Shown one piece after another: positions 12,161 through 24,686 of a DNA stretch of 64,000 nt. How positions within the stretch are numbered: the stretch's first letter is position 1; every line of letters starts with the position of its first letter. The stretch covers positions 50,979,554 through 51,043,553 of the forward strand of contig OX485803.1 of NCBI GenBank assembly GCA_950295325.1. The letters run 5' to 3'. This DNA comes from Polytrichum commune (lineage: Eukaryota > Streptophyta > Polytrichopsida > Polytrichales > Polytrichaceae). The position numbers and the translations under genes are program-made. The notes beneath the pieces were generated by a model. The model worked only from the letters and a program-made list of their open reading frames with translations. It did not search any database and was not told where the DNA came from.

Positions 12161-14121
12161 TAAGGTGTTACATGATTTTCTCACCTTGTAAGTACTGACC
12201 ATTAGTTAAGAGCACTTAAGTCACTCCAAAGGCATGGAAGGAGAGCCGGTCAACTATAAGCTTGGGGACAAGTTGAGGGGAGGTTCAACTCTTAGCTCTT
12301 ACAAATGAACATGTCCACACCCTCTTGAACCTCCCTGCTCACCTCTGTAGAGATAAATAGGGTGGTGTGGATCATGTCTCTACAATTTTGTAGAGAAGAA
12401 TGGGGAGGTTCAACCCTTAGTTCTTACACGTCATATGTGTTCATCCACATGACATAAGACTTTGTCATCCTCTGTGTCTGTAACATCTCTCAAAAATAGA
12501 GAGGAAATAAGAGGCATGATCCACCCAAGCACCCTGCTTATCTCTACAAAACTAGGTGGAACAATACCTTTCCCATAAAAATACTTCAATGTCAACAAAT
12601 TCTCATGTAATATTCTGTTATACATCCAGATGATATCATGTGGGCTACATTGAGTCACCCCCGCCCCTTCGCTCACCCTTGCCCCCACCCCTACTCTCAA
12701 CATTAAAAAAAGAAAGAAAGTAATCTTCCCCCTCAAAACCCCAATATTTGTCAATCCAATGTTATGTCCAACTGTTCAATTTTCATCGGCCACTATTACA
12801 ATCAAATGGTTTGAGGTAAAGCACTAAAGGTAACAAAGAGACTTTTATATTGTAGTTCACATACTCACAATGCTTGATGTGCAAGCTTTTGAAAATAGTA
12901 AGCTACATTGACCAAACACATGGTTAAATTGAATCCCACACATCATTACACATATTGGTTGGTTGTAAATATAATATCAATCTTCTTTTCTTCTTTTCTT
13001 CATTTATATAATTACATCTGCAATAACATGTCTAGTTGAAGTGTTCCCAAATTTCAAGACTCAATAAACATATGCACCAATTTAAGAGTTTCAAGCTGTT
13101 TTTTTGGAGGACTTTGCTATTATGAACTTATTCGAACATATAATGGTGCTAGAGCCTAATCTTGAAACTTGGGTGCAGTCTCCCATGAGCTTGCTACTTA
13201 GAGGGATAACATTTTAAGATTCTGTTGAGAGAAGATGAAGGAGCTTGGCCTACGTAGGAACCATAACCATGCTAAATTTGAGAATGGTTTGACTTGATTA
13301 ACTTACAAGCTTTACATTGGCTTGTCAATCTCATGTCAATTGATATTCAAATTAGGCAAGACTAATAGCCAAGGTTACCAAAGTACAAAATATTTCATCG
13401 TTTTCAATTCTTCTAATAACATTCTCATGATAAATTACATTATATATTGTTAATTGTTTTTGTTCAGACAACGTACTTGAATTTTAAGAATGTAGAATGC
13501 AATGAGATGAAATTGAATCTAAAGTCCTGGAAGCCAAAAGACTTATGGGATTAAAAAACACACAAGGATGGTGGCAAACTAACTAATTTCTTAGAGTGCG
13601 GTTGTCTCCGTCAGATAGAGGCTAATTCAACTTGATGGTCCAATTGAAAGAAAGACTTGAGAGTCCCTAATACTACATTTTCATGAAGTGATTGGAACTA
13701 AATGAAGTTATGGGACACTCCAACACAAAGTGTACGTGCCTCACTTTCAATTTCATTATAAGAGAAAAAGTGGCATAATCTATCATCTCTAGAGATAGGA
13801 ACAATCGACCACCGTCCAATTTCAATGGCAAGTCTATGATTTGAGATGTAATAAGCATCAATGATCTCATGTTGTGATGGTGTCAATAGTTGCTTCAAGT
13901 ACAATTCACATTTGTATTTGAGAGAACTCTTGAAATGGAGGTAATCTAGTATCCTCTAGTGTTTGGTGACCGTCTAGAGAATAAAATAAATTGTAGTGGA
14001 GTACACAATATTCCTTTGTACCCAATTGATATCCTATCTAAAACCCCATGACTTTCCAGGAAGTTTGCAAGATCTCATGATTTGGAAAACTCATAAGGTT
14101 CTCCTATTTAACTCTACGGTA
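12161..14121. other. Intergenic, no gene recognised
   Basis: Short frames only. Two similar stretches near 12265-12310 and 12400-12430 repeat the words GGGGAGGTTCAAC and CTTAG(T/C)TCTTACA. Nothing here supports a gene call. Confidence 0.4.
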
Positions 14122-14380
14122 AGCATACCTAATTTGGTCAACATTGGACACCTATATTTGAGAGGTGTGCAGTTAGGAATGGACGTAAGAATGGAAACCA
14201 AATAGACATGTGTTCAAAAGAGGTTGCACTACATGCTAAAAGACATGTTGGTTGTTTTAAAGGTGCAATAGTCAACAAGACTTGAGGGACCCATGTGATC
14301 ATATAGAAGGGAAAAGCAATCGTCGCTTTGAAAATGAAAATGATATTCATAGAAGCTCCGAATATTGTGAGGAGAATCAA
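14122..14380 (+). repeat. Dispersed repeat family A, copy 2
   Basis: It shares with the 7196 copy the phrase CCTATATTTGAGAGGTGTG, then ACATGTGTTCAAAAGAG and a tail GATATTCATAGAAGCTCCG. The last block also appears in the 16780 copy. Confidence 0.5.
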
Positions 14381-15478
14381 CTAACATTTAAAATTTATTT
14401 GGACTAACCACCTATCCAAAAGAAATAAGGGTGTGCACTTGTGGGGACAATAATATCAAATGACAACATCAAAAGCAACAACATAACAATCACAACTTCA
14501 AATGTTTGTATTCCATGTTCGTCAACCATGATTGTTGTTTTGTGATCTAGTGTATGTGATATAGTGTATATGTACCTATTCATTGTCGACCCACAATAAT
14601 TGTTTTGCAAGTACCGGGTCACAACTAGAGGGTGTCAAATGAACCCTCGATGCTCTAACTTTTGACTAGTTGTGAAAACCACTCTAATTAACATAGCACA
14701 CCATTTCAATACCACATAACAGCAAATGTTTCTCTTCTCTTCTCTTCTTTCTTCACCGATTGTGTTGCTTGGGTTCCTTGTGAGTGCCAACACTCTCATC
14801 ATCTCCAATCCTAATCCTTTTGAGTCTGTACCAGTGGTCTTCACCAGCTCTTTCCCTTTCGGTGTTTATCTTTGGTAGTGTTCAATTTCTCTTCACTGTT
14901 TGAGCATTCAACACTTGTTCATTTCTTCACTTCACATACAACAATTCGGAGGTGTCAGTTCTTAGAATTACAGAAACATAAACTGTTTTATCTTTCTTCT
15001 CTTCTCTTCTTTCTTCACAGTAGGAGGCTGAATTTGGCCACTTCTCACTCCAAATGGTGCTCTCTAAACACCACTAATAGAATTGAAGTTATCTAACTGA
15101 TATGGCTTTTATAATCCTGGTGATGAGTAGACTGCTATTTTGAAGTTCTAGTCGCCAGCACTGTCCCTATGCTCATTTTAGGTGCTGGTCATGTTAGTTA
15201 CCATGGTCGATGTATGCATCGTCTGGAGTCGTGCTTTGGCATGTTTAGGCTAGTCGACTAGATAACGTTTGATGCATAGACGTATATAGGATTTGTAGCC
15301 TCGAGGCCCTGACTGTTAAAAAGGTGGGAGAAGGGTCAGTATGTTGATTGCTTTGGTTCAAAACTTACAGAGGATAGAGAACAGGTTTCAGTAAGCAATT
15401 TATGGAAGTGTTTTACCGAGCATCTGTGCAGTTTTGAAGTGTGAAGAGCTGGTACTACCTTGACTTTCTTGCAATCAG

Positions 15479-15751
15479 GTTCACATCCAGAAGTGCAATG
15501 GAACTGGAGGTATTTGGAGTCTTCCAAACGTCCATTTCCTGAGGACGATCACAAGGCAGGCCACAAATGCAATGCGGAAGCTGGTGACGCTGCAATCTTC
15601 AGATGGAGTTGATGCCCGTTGGGAACCACTTCCTGGAGTTCCGAAAGTGTCCTTTCTCAACAGGAATGCAATTTTAATGCAAAACGGAAGACCCGGGGGC
15701 ATGGTGAGAACAACTACATTGAGGTCTGAAGATGCACCAGAGAGATATTAG
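15479..15751 (+). CDS. Candidate terminal exon, unidentified gene
   Basis: After a pyrimidine-rich stretch and CAATCAG there are 90 open codons ending in TAG. The frame is blocked upstream by a TGA about 5 codons before the acceptor, so any gene must be spliced here. The translation is basic and not low-complexity. It contains TRQATNAMRKLV in the first half and ends RTTTLRSEDAPERY. I do not recognise the family. Upstream exons are unresolved: the CT-rich stretch and TTCTTCACAG near 14990-15020 could be a 5' exon border. Base composition is richer in GC than the flanks. It could instead be a gene fragment. Confidence 0.35.
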   Translation, partial: VHIQKCNGTGGIWSLPNVHFLRTITRQATNAMRKLVTLQSSDGVDARWEPLPGVPKVSFLNRNAILMQNGRPGGMVRTTTLRSEDAPERY

Positions 15752-16253
15752 AACTTGGAGGAGGAAGAGGTAATTTACAGTGGATTCTTTCTGTCTGTGG
15801 ATACACGTTCTACAGAATCAACATACACGCAGTAGGAGTATAAAAAGAACGCCTGTAATAGGTATTCATCGTAATTTGGAAACGCTTTCCTAGGTGCCAT
15901 TATGGCACTCTTGTATTTGCTCAGCAGTGTTGCATTTGCGTCATCTGTCTGGATATGCATGTCTCCAAGCCCCAGCACCTACATTAAAATGGTGTGCTAC
16001 CTTGACCTGGTGCTATGTCCTTAAAAAAGCCGCGTGTCTAATTTTTTCCTCTTACAATTATATCTATTTTCTACGTTGAACAAGCTGGGGCGCCTATAAA
16101 GAACATTGAGTTTGCAACATGAAATGGTAGTGCAAAAACATTTTTCCCCTTTGAACTCGAGAGTAGGGATAACATCAACTGCTGTTTGGCTAACCAGAGG
16201 TAGCTATGTGCAGTTCTACATGAAGGCATAAGGTGTGGCGATGGCTTATTCCT

Positions 16254-18011
16254 TTATCCCCAGAAGCGAGGAACTGAGGCGGTCAAGGACTTGACAGTGG
16301 CCTCGTCCGTTCCGAACGCTTTCATGAGCACAGCGGGGTCGATTTTGGTCTCAAATAATTGGTTGGCAGTAAGCAGGAGGCCTGGGAATTGGGCGTTGAA
16401 AGAGTTGAACGACACGGCTGGTGTATCGCCGACATTTATCTGGAAATGCAACGTAGCTCTGGGAAATATGTATACGTCCCCCTTCTGTAAGGTTTCGGCG
16501 TACAGCTTGTTGTCGTGGCTAATGAAACCGGTGAAGATGGTGCCTTCCACAACATAGATCGTCTCCGTTGCCAAAGGGTGCGTGTGGGGTGGCAGGACGC
16601 CTCCGGGTGCGAAGTCCAACCTCACGTGAGAGATTTGTTGTGTATTCAATCCGGGGAATTGTTGAACCAGCGCGTAGGTCACGGTAGCATTCGTGCCTGT
16701 CACGGAGACGTCTCCTGCAGCATTTCAGACCTTCATCATCATGACTAAAGTTGGCCGGTGTTAACCCAATACAGCAATAATCTTTATGAGTGGTTTGTGG
16801 TAAGGGGTGGATCTAAGATTAATAACGGACACCAAAAAGGCATCTACCATGTGGTTGAAAGAGATTGGACTACGTGTTCTAAAAAAGATGATGTTAAGCA
16901 TTCTAGGCTCAATAGTCAACATCATAATGGGGGTGACTTATACGATCATTTTAATGAGCACGAGAATCCTCACTTTGATGATGAATAAGATATTCATACG
17001 AGCTCCGGAAATTATGAAGAACATGGCTACGGGACGATTTGTTTTGCTAATCATCTCGTACTAATTGTGTTTCGTATCCTACGAGAAGTAGGCGCAGAAA
17101 GAACAGTGTCCGATCAAAACCAGTCATTCAATTTTCATCAATTCATGGTTACGCACAGTTGATACGCAGAGCCAAGTATGAGGATATTCACATATTCCAC
17201 CTTGTAGGTAGCTACCAGTCCTCAATTGGTGGTAGAATCCTCTCCGGTTGAGAAGCTAGGGTTCGGTGTAATCCAAGAGACTGATGTTGTCTTCCTACTG
17301 TGAGCTTGTCTACCATCCTATATCTCCCCGGAAGTCGCAAATCATTGCAATACTATATTTAGACGCTTAAATTATTCGTAACATAGCGTACTAGCATTTG
17401 AGCAACTATAGCCTGAATGTCCTTGAGACGCTGGGGTATCCATTCAGCAGCTAGGGTGCTCAACTTCGAAGGACCTGGTGAGGAGTCTAAATTCTTCGGT
17501 AAGTATTCCTGATGTTAACATACAAGTCGTGCAAGGTTGATCTAAAGTAGTGATTCTACCCACACCTTAGAGTCAGGGTGTGCGATGCTGGTGCAAGAAC
17601 ACTTCATCAAACCAAGGTTAGTCAACAGACGTGAGTAAATGCAGTCTCGGATGAATAGAACTAGGGCATGCAGGACGATGGCCATATATGTATCAATTTC
17701 AGCTGTCTCATGCATTTCTGAACAGCACAATGGCTCATCCATGGTTGATGTGATCTGGTACCAGGTGAGCGAAGTCCGGTGAAAAGAAAGTCTTTGGAGG
17801 TGACGGATGCGCGGCTCTTGCAGGCATAGCCGTTCATATGTGGAATATTGTTCTCGCTTCCGAAGTCCGCCACACAGAAATCTTGCATGGGATCAGGATC
17901 TGCCGCGTGACTGAAGAGCACAGCACGAGACAACAGCAGCAGTGTGCTCAGAAGAGCAGAAACTTCGAGACACATACCCAAAGCAGCTGCAGGTTGTCTC
18001 AAGAATGCCAT
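16254..18011 (-). CDS. Germin-like protein (secreted cupin)
   Basis: Two exons, 18011-17762 and 16714-16254, are joined by a GT-AG intron of 1047 bp whose splice restores a Gly codon. The product is 236 residues, in the usual germin-like range. Residues 1-37 form a signal peptide with a leucine-rich core, followed by the family hallmark DPDPMQDFCVAD. Cys46 and Cys64 match the conserved germin disulfide. The cupin metal site is intact: PPHTHP supplies His127 and His129, Glu134 follows, and His173 lies in the second box. These residues bind manganese in barley germin. Germin-like proteins are apoplastic oligomers, and some are superoxide dismutases or oxalate oxidases; activity cannot be read from the sequence. 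A potential N-glycosylation site (NAT) lies at 92. The intron contains a dispersed repeat (family A). A downstream Met at residue 13 is an alternative start that would shorten the signal peptide. Confidence 0.93.
16780..17050 (+). repeat. Dispersed repeat family A, copy 3, in germin intron
   Basis: It contains GAGATTGGACTACGTGTTC, GGCTCAATAGTCAACATCATAAT and ATTCATACGAGCTCCGGAAAT, all aligned in order with the copies at 7196 and 14122. It lies wholly inside the intron of the germin-like gene, on the strand opposite to transcription. Confidence 0.55.
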
Positions 18012-18741
18012 GTATGACTAAATGATTGAATGAATGAGTGCAGGCGAGTCAATACAGAAGTACAACCAAGAGAACGCCAATACAAGCTAAATCTCAGTGG
18101 AGCTGAGCAATATAGACGTGATGAGAGATGTGCGCTACAAGCTCTATCTGCGATGGGAGCAGATTCTGAAAACCTGGAGTCTGGCTGCAAGGCAAACAGA
18201 GTAGAAGTAGTCGAAGGCATACACTGCACTCGGCCATGGCCTTCCAAGGTTCACTCCCTGGAACCCACCTTCGGGGATATTAAAAAAAGATTTACTATAA
18301 TGATCAAGTGGGAGACGCTAGAGTAATAAATCAGTAGCAACTTTGTACGTCAGGAATTAACAGACAGGCGTTTATTGGATTCAGTTCTCTGCTGCCGCCG
18401 AATTCTCAGTAATATACAAGCTGTCAAGGAGCTATGCTTGTCGAAACCTGTAGCTTTGGCAAGCCCGAGGATTCTGCCCATTCGGGGGACAGTTTTCTGG
18501 TCCTGAATTTTATCACCTCCGTCCCAATATCTAGGATAATGGTAGATGAACCACTTTCACCAAGCCGTACCATCTACTCTTACGTACCAGCCAGAGGTGC
18601 TGAACTAAGGGTCAATGATCGCCTCTCTCAGATGCTCTGTTCTAGAGGAGAAGGCAAAGACTCCGCTCAACAAACTTAGCTACTTGTTCGTACTGATCCA
18701 CGTACGTGGAATGCATGTACGGAAGCGGATTTGGTACAACG
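18012..18741. other. Upstream region of the germin-like gene
   Basis: This is the 5' flank of the minus-strand germin-like gene. No convincing TATA box is seen in the first 200 bases, although an A/T-rich stretch lies near 18280-18300. No other gene is recognised; the short frames at 18030-18326 and 18434-18679 show no family resemblance. Confidence 0.4.
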
Positions 18742-18956
18742 AACGGGGAGTACCGGCTGCTAGGTACAGATGAACCGGTTGAGTTTGAGAAATAACCGGT
18801 TGAAGTTCAAGACTCCAGGAAAATAACCGATCATTTTAGAGGAATCTGTAGAATGTACCTCAAATTATTAAAGAAAAGCCGGAAGATCACAACATGTAAC
18901 CGGTTGGACTTGGAAACACTAGGATTTTGTCCGATCATGCCCAAAAAACTCCCCCC
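18742..18956 (+). repeat. CCGGTT family element (family B), copy
   Basis: It opens with CGGGGAG, carries GAACCGGTTGAGTTTGAGAA, ACCGATCATTTTAGAGGAAT and CATGTAACCGGTTGGACTTG, and closes with CCCAAAAAACTCCCCC. It is among the best preserved members of the family in the window and is in the opposite orientation to the copies near 9 kb. Confidence 0.7.
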
Positions 18957-19555
18957 ATACGAAATTTTGGTATACGGCTGTTCCCTTTCCAGAGGACAAT
19001 GTCAGAATCTCCGATTTGCATGTTGATGAACCCTAGGAGGTTGTCAGCATGTCCATGGAAGAGGAACAGCATATTACGTAAACACTGCTGCATTAGTCTA
19101 CAGTTGACATGTGTGCTACAAAGCTCTCATGATGACATGATGACCTGTGCTGTGCTTGCGTGATTCCGGAATTAGCATAAGACACCCGGAGTTAGTCGAG
19201 TGAGAGGAAGTTGGGATCAATAAACCATAAACCCACAGAGGGTAGGTTTTTCACTGGACCCTTTAACATGGCATAGATCCTTCTGGCAGATTTGGAGTCC
19301 CACCTACCCTCACCTGGGATTCGAGAGAGATTTCTGTACCTTTGTAGCCAGGTATCGTTAGGACTAATTTGGGTTGAGTCCCGGCTGAGATTTCTCACAC
19401 ATTCTCATGGTATCCATGAGTCATCCAGTGCTAGACATCTGCATTAGTTTTGGGAGTTCTTTCCATGTATTAACTTCGAACTCAACAACTCGGTGCTAGG
19501 TTTGGCTGCAGGAGACGATGACATGTGAAGAATCCGCCAGACAGCCACACACTTA

Positions 19556-19712
19556 TAGTAAGAAACATGGTCCCAAACCAACAGGTTCCAGGAAAAATTG
19601 GGTTTGCAAAATTGTTACGTCCGCCGATCTATGCGGGGTCTAGATTGAGCATTTCGATTGAACAAAGGCAGTTGCTTGGAACCTGTGGGTTTTGGGACCA
19701 TGTTTCCTACTA
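19556..19712. mobile_element. Small MITE with 34-bp terminal inverted repeats
   Basis: TA-GTAAGAAACATGGTCC on the left is matched by GGACCATGTTTCCTAC-TA on the right. The inverted match continues through CC(A)ACAGGTTCCA, giving arms of about 34 bp in a 157-bp element. The TA at both ends is the target duplication expected for Tc1/mariner-type MITEs. No coding content is present. Confidence 0.7.
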
Positions 19713-20054
19713 GTGGCAGCACTCGCACATACTAGCTGCTAGCACTTATTAACTGCACCACGAATCCAACCTTCCAGTCTTGTGCAGATCAAACAGAAAG
19801 TCGGCAAGGTAAGTAGCTCAACTTGTGGAATTCTTGTGTACCTTTGGAGTTAATTAGAAGCAGGTTCCTGGTTGCAAGCATGAATCCGCTGCCTTGTGTC
19901 CAGATTCATTCGAATCAAGTGGCCTTGAATTGCACCAACCGACACGAAGTACTCACAAATCACAGGCTTCCGTTTCAGCTACTTTGGATAGGACCACAGG
20001 ACTTGCAAGATGTACACAAACCTGCCCTCCCAGTTCCCTGCAAAGAAAGTAAGT

Positions 20055-20300
20055 AGGGTACGCAAATACCCCAAAACCAACACGTTCGGAACCTAAAACC
20101 ACCAAAATGTACCACAGTCATACATTTGAAGGACCCCATTGAGGTATATGGCCCTATAGTTGTGGGCACTTCCAACACCACATGCGTTTTTGACCGTTGC
20201 ATCAACTTGGGATTTGTCTCTCCGGTCAGCAGTTGCGAATCACAAAGATTGTCATTTAGAAGGTTTTAGAATCCAAATAAGACCACATGTTGCATGCACT
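20055..20300. repeat. Dispersed repeat family C, copy
   Basis: The block around ...CCCTATAGTTGTGGGCACTTCC... CACAAAGATTGTCATTT is shared with 51880-51975 and 53565-53690 inside IFT172 introns (common words CCTATAGT, GGCACTTCCAAC and GAAGATTGTCATT). Function and ends are unknown. Confidence 0.45.
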
Positions 20301-21290
20301 ATGTGCACAACGATGATGCCAAGCTCCAAGTTGCTTGCAATTTGCAACGAGGTTGGGAAGGCATACCCAAAACCAATATTGTACCTAAAACCAACAAAGT
20401 GTCTTAGGGTGGCAACATCTGGGAAATATTGCAGGGGTCCTCGGAAAATAAGACCATTTGAGAGCTGATAATGGTTTTAGAATAGTGTATGATAGATTTA
20501 TTATAGTGGACTTCAAAATAGGGGTTGGATTGAAAATACTATAATGTTTGTATATCTTACTATAATACTTCATTTTTATTATAGGATCTTATTATTATTA
20601 TTATTATTATCAACAAGATGAAAACATTCCCACGGTCTGGGCTAGGACACCCATCCTATAAACACACCTTATTATACAACTTTAATCCATTAGATTTTAT
20701 ATTAGAACTTGTTCATTTACATAAATTTTGATACCATTGGATTCATCTTATCTTTCTCATTATCTACATATATAAAATGTTAAGTTAATAATCATATTGA
20801 TATCAATATAAAGTGATATACGTCATGTCCATTTGCACATCCTTGGTGGTCAATAAGTGTGAATGTGTTATTGTTTTTATTGTTAAATATTTGTGACATG
20901 AAAGAGGATTAGTAGTGCTAATAAATCAAGTTTTGATAAGGATACTCCAAGAACCTATATAGGTTTTTGCATTATCCCAGTGGCACAACATCGTGCTAGT
21001 TGGTTTAATGGGATGCTATTCATTATTGTGGCTCTACTGATGATTAAATTCTTCATGATGACTACACCTAAGGGTAATCATTATTGTAAACTGACCCTTA
21101 TATGTTCTTGCATGAAATAAAATGGCTTGAACATGAGAACCTAGTAAGGTTGGTATGGGACACATGCATATTGTCAGCAATCTATAATTCCATATTAGAT
21201 TATTCACATGGTTTCCAAGAACTACTAATAACATTACTCACATGTAGGCCTATGTATTTTGGGGCTGAAATTTTTCTGGTCATTGTTCCC
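20301..21290. other. Intergenic, no gene recognised
   Basis: AT-rich, with an ATT trinucleotide run near 20589-20610. No exon or RNA gene is supported. Confidence 0.45.
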
Positions 21291-22047
21291 CCGGGGGTGG
21301 ACTCCTCATATCATGTACGCACTAACGAGAGTATAAGAAGGAGTATAATTTGAGGTGTATGCATACATGATATGGATAAGGGAGAGATATTTTATTTTCT
21401 CTAATGTGTACATCTAGAAAGGTTATTATTATTATTTTGGTAGTAAAGGTAGATGCACAAAAGGGGGCCCTAAGGTTTAGGGAAATTTTTGACAATAGAT
21501 TTGTTATTTTAATTCAATTCATGTTTTCACCTATTGGTGTTATATGGTCATAGTCCTTAATAACTATCATGTATGTTCTTGTTAGGGTTCGCATTTGGAT
21601 TCTAGGTTTCTACAAGCTAAAGGCTCTTGGAGCACTCATGGGCTTCCTTGACTTTTTCTCTCCCAATTGTGGCTAACTTATTATGCTCTTGTTGTTATTT
21701 GTTAACAACAATGTACATATTAATGTATACGTAATGGCTACCAATTGGGAGTTACATGCTATAGATGAAAAAAAAGTTCAATGACTAAGTTCTCATTGGA
21801 CAATGAAAGCAAATTTCATGTTTACTATAGGCTTATTTAATTCATGATTTATATATATTTTTACATATAATGGAGGCATTTATCACATTAAATTGAAAAT
21901 TTTAGTTTAAATACACAAGTCCATTTTCTAGCGTGTCATAAATACGTATATATTTGTTATTCTTTATAAACTTCTTGTATATAAGGGATTTAATTTCATA
22001 GAGACTCACGCGCATAATTTAGGTTTCCAATGAAGAGTCCGCCCCTG
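21291..22047 (+). mobile_element. Non-autonomous TIR DNA transposon, copy 2
   Basis: The left end CGGGGGTGGACTCCTCAT is inverted at the right end as ATGAAGAGTCCGCCCCTGG. The interior is homologous to the inverted interior of 3712-4328, for example GAGGTATTATTTT-like, TGTACATCTAGAAAGG and GGGGGCCCTAAGGTTTAG blocks. TTGTTCCCC precedes the left end and TTATTCCCC follows the right end, a possible 9-bp target duplication with one change, as in Mutator-type elements. Confidence 0.68.
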
Positions 22048-22540
22048 GGATTATTCCCCTCCTATTCTAGGCCTCCTTACAAAATGAACAACACGCATCA
22101 CGAACATTGTTCACAACATTACTTTCGACAGACACATAATAAGTATTGGGCTTACTTTACTAGACTAAAATTATTTCTGAACATTTATTATGTGCTGCGT
22201 GGTAGGTGCCTACGCCAAGCCCCACATGGAAGTCGGCGCCAGGTAGGTCGGCTTGGAATGCAACAAACTTAAGGCTAAGAATAAAGTGACGAGAACAACA
22301 TGCCAGGAATATAGTGAGGCTGACAACCCGAGGGGGTTCGCTTGTAGTATAGTTGTGTTTTTTTCCCGGGCTTTTTGAGTTCGTGTTGTTATATAGTATT
22401 TTGTAGTCCGAGAATCTGTTGTCTATGTATGTGATAGATTTGTCTTTGGGGATTTAAGTTTCTTGTATTAGGATGACGTTTGGTTTATTGTGTATGTCTT
22501 GTATAAGTTCTATGATGCCTAGCAGGCTGGAGGTAATGTG

Positions 22541-23460
22541 TCATGTGTTCCGTGTGGTAATGTGGATGTTGGTGTTGTGTGTGTTTGTGTATTGTAGTTG
22601 GGTGGGTTGCTCAAGTGTGGGGTTGTGGGTGTTTGTGTAGCCCGTAATCTGGTGGGTGCGTTGGGCAATTGTTTGTAGGAGTTGTTTGGGTATGAGGGGG
22701 AAATGTTGTGCAAGATTTTGTGGAGTGCTAGTCTTTCCTTGGGCTATGTTTTGGTTGATGTGGTTATGTATGAATGTTGTTGAGGGGTATGAGGACTTAT
22801 GCAACCTTTCCGTGTATACCGCGGCATTGAGGCATAGGATGTGGCACCATCCCGTTTGTTTGTCGGTGTGAGGGTGGTTGTTGGTGGCAAAGCTTACTCC
22901 AACTATGTTATCCGCACCAAAAACTTATTTTATGGCATATATGATGGAAGTTTGGGTTTCGCGTTGTAGAAGATTGTTGGCCACAAAGATAGTGCTAATC
23001 CGTAGCTCCGATGGATTTCCGGCTCCTCGGTCCTTCATGATGCTTACTTGTAGTTTTTCGTGGTTGAAAACGATTCCGTCCTTGAGCACGGCGTCTCTCA
23101 TTTCTTCCGTAGTAAGGTGAGGAATGTGAAGTTCTTATTTAATTCTGGTTTTGTGAGACCCATGAATTCGTGTTATCTCCAGGACTAGTAGCTTTCACGC
23201 ACAATGGCCTCGAAGATGTAAGATCCGTGTTCATAACGTAGTAATTCCCCTTTGACATGTAGTTGGAGATTGTGGGCCTTGATGGCGAGTTCATATCAAC
23301 TCTCAACCTTTTCGATGACCGGTGCGCCATCTTCAAACTCCATGATGAATGTTTGGCTACCTTGGAGGAGTGCGATTTCATCTTGTTGTGAATTTTAAAA
23401 GTGCAACTTGATAAATCCCGCTCAATTTTTGGTGAAGACATTGATACCAATATCTAATGA
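22541..23460 (-). pseudogene. Degenerate retroelement-like coding region
   Basis: Read on the minus strand, 23110-22925 is open for about 60 codons (MRDAVLKDGIVFNHEKLQV..., then NNLLQRETQTSIIYAIK), hits a TAA, and resumes in frame with VFGADNIVGVSFATNNHPHTD. After a one-base shift it continues with CHILCLNAAVYTERLHKSSYP and a Thr/Asn/Pro-rich tail to about 22540. The upstream part (23460-23150) is also broken. The pattern resembles repetitive, retrotransposon-type hypothetical proteins of seed-free plants, but that is a recollection. The stop and the shift make it non-functional as read. Confidence 0.4.
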
Positions 23461-24686
23461 GTTTGAATATGTCATTTCGAGGGGTATGTCTGTTTGCCGG
23501 AGCCTTTATAAGTATGTCACTTCCGCTTCTTGTCTACTAATGCTCTTAAAACCGTAATAAAAACGAATGGTGATGTAGAATCCATCGGAGAGTCCGGTTG
23601 TGAGATCAATATTTTCTTGCTTTAAAATTTGAATGAAGTGAAGTGAAGATGGTTGCCGGAGACTGCATCCGGTTTCACACTCGGGTACAATGGTTGTTGA
23701 ACCCGCAGGATTGTTCTTCGGAGGGTCTAGAAATCAATGATTTTTCTTGAGGGGGTCTCGATCTTTGCGAAGTCATCCTTCATGCAAAGTTCATGTATGA
23801 TGTTTTTGCCCTTGTGTAGGGCGATGGCTTCGTGGATTGAAAAGCCTAACCACATTTGTAAAACTATTTCTATGTTTAGAACGGTTTATTAGGTGTTCAT
23901 ATCTATGTCCATGTAACTACGGTTTATTAGGTATTCATAACTTTATTGTACGTAAATGATTAAAATGTAAAATATTCAAAATAATAAAATAATAAAATAA
24001 TTTTTTTATAGATTATAAGATCTAATCTTATAGAAGCATAATATTTATTTAGATCTTAAATAAACTAATGTTAGTATTTTTTGAATATTTTATACTGAAA
24101 TTTATAGTATGGATAACTATGGACCATCCAAACCGGTCTTGGTTTTATTTATGACTTACATACTACAATAAAAGATTATAGGGCCCCTTGAAAATATTTA
24201 GTAAAATGCGAAAATTTAAGGAATTGGATGAACAATAAATCGCGATCGATAGTATGTAATAAGTTGAATTATTTAAAAAATTAAATATATTATGCTAATA
24301 TGACTATGTCGGTTGATGCACACATATGCAAGGAAGTCGAAGGTGAAGGTAGAAGAAACGGTGTTGCCGATGAACCCAACCTCACGCTCAGATCCTATGA
24401 AATGACGCAAGTTGTTAGAGGCATGCGGTTGAAGATGGACACGATAAAGTTCGAGCAGGACTTTACAACTTGTAAATTAAGTGGCGTGTATATGGAATTA
24501 GAAAACATATTCTTGCATTAATATTGTATGGAAATCAAGCAATAACCTAGCATTCACATTGTAATAATTGGCTCAGAAAGAAAATCGAAGCCGTCGTCAT
24601 TTATCAAAGTAACGGAAGTATATGGGTTAGGAATCAATCTCGTAATGTTGCAAAAATTTTCTAATTTTTAAAAGAAGCAATTTCTA

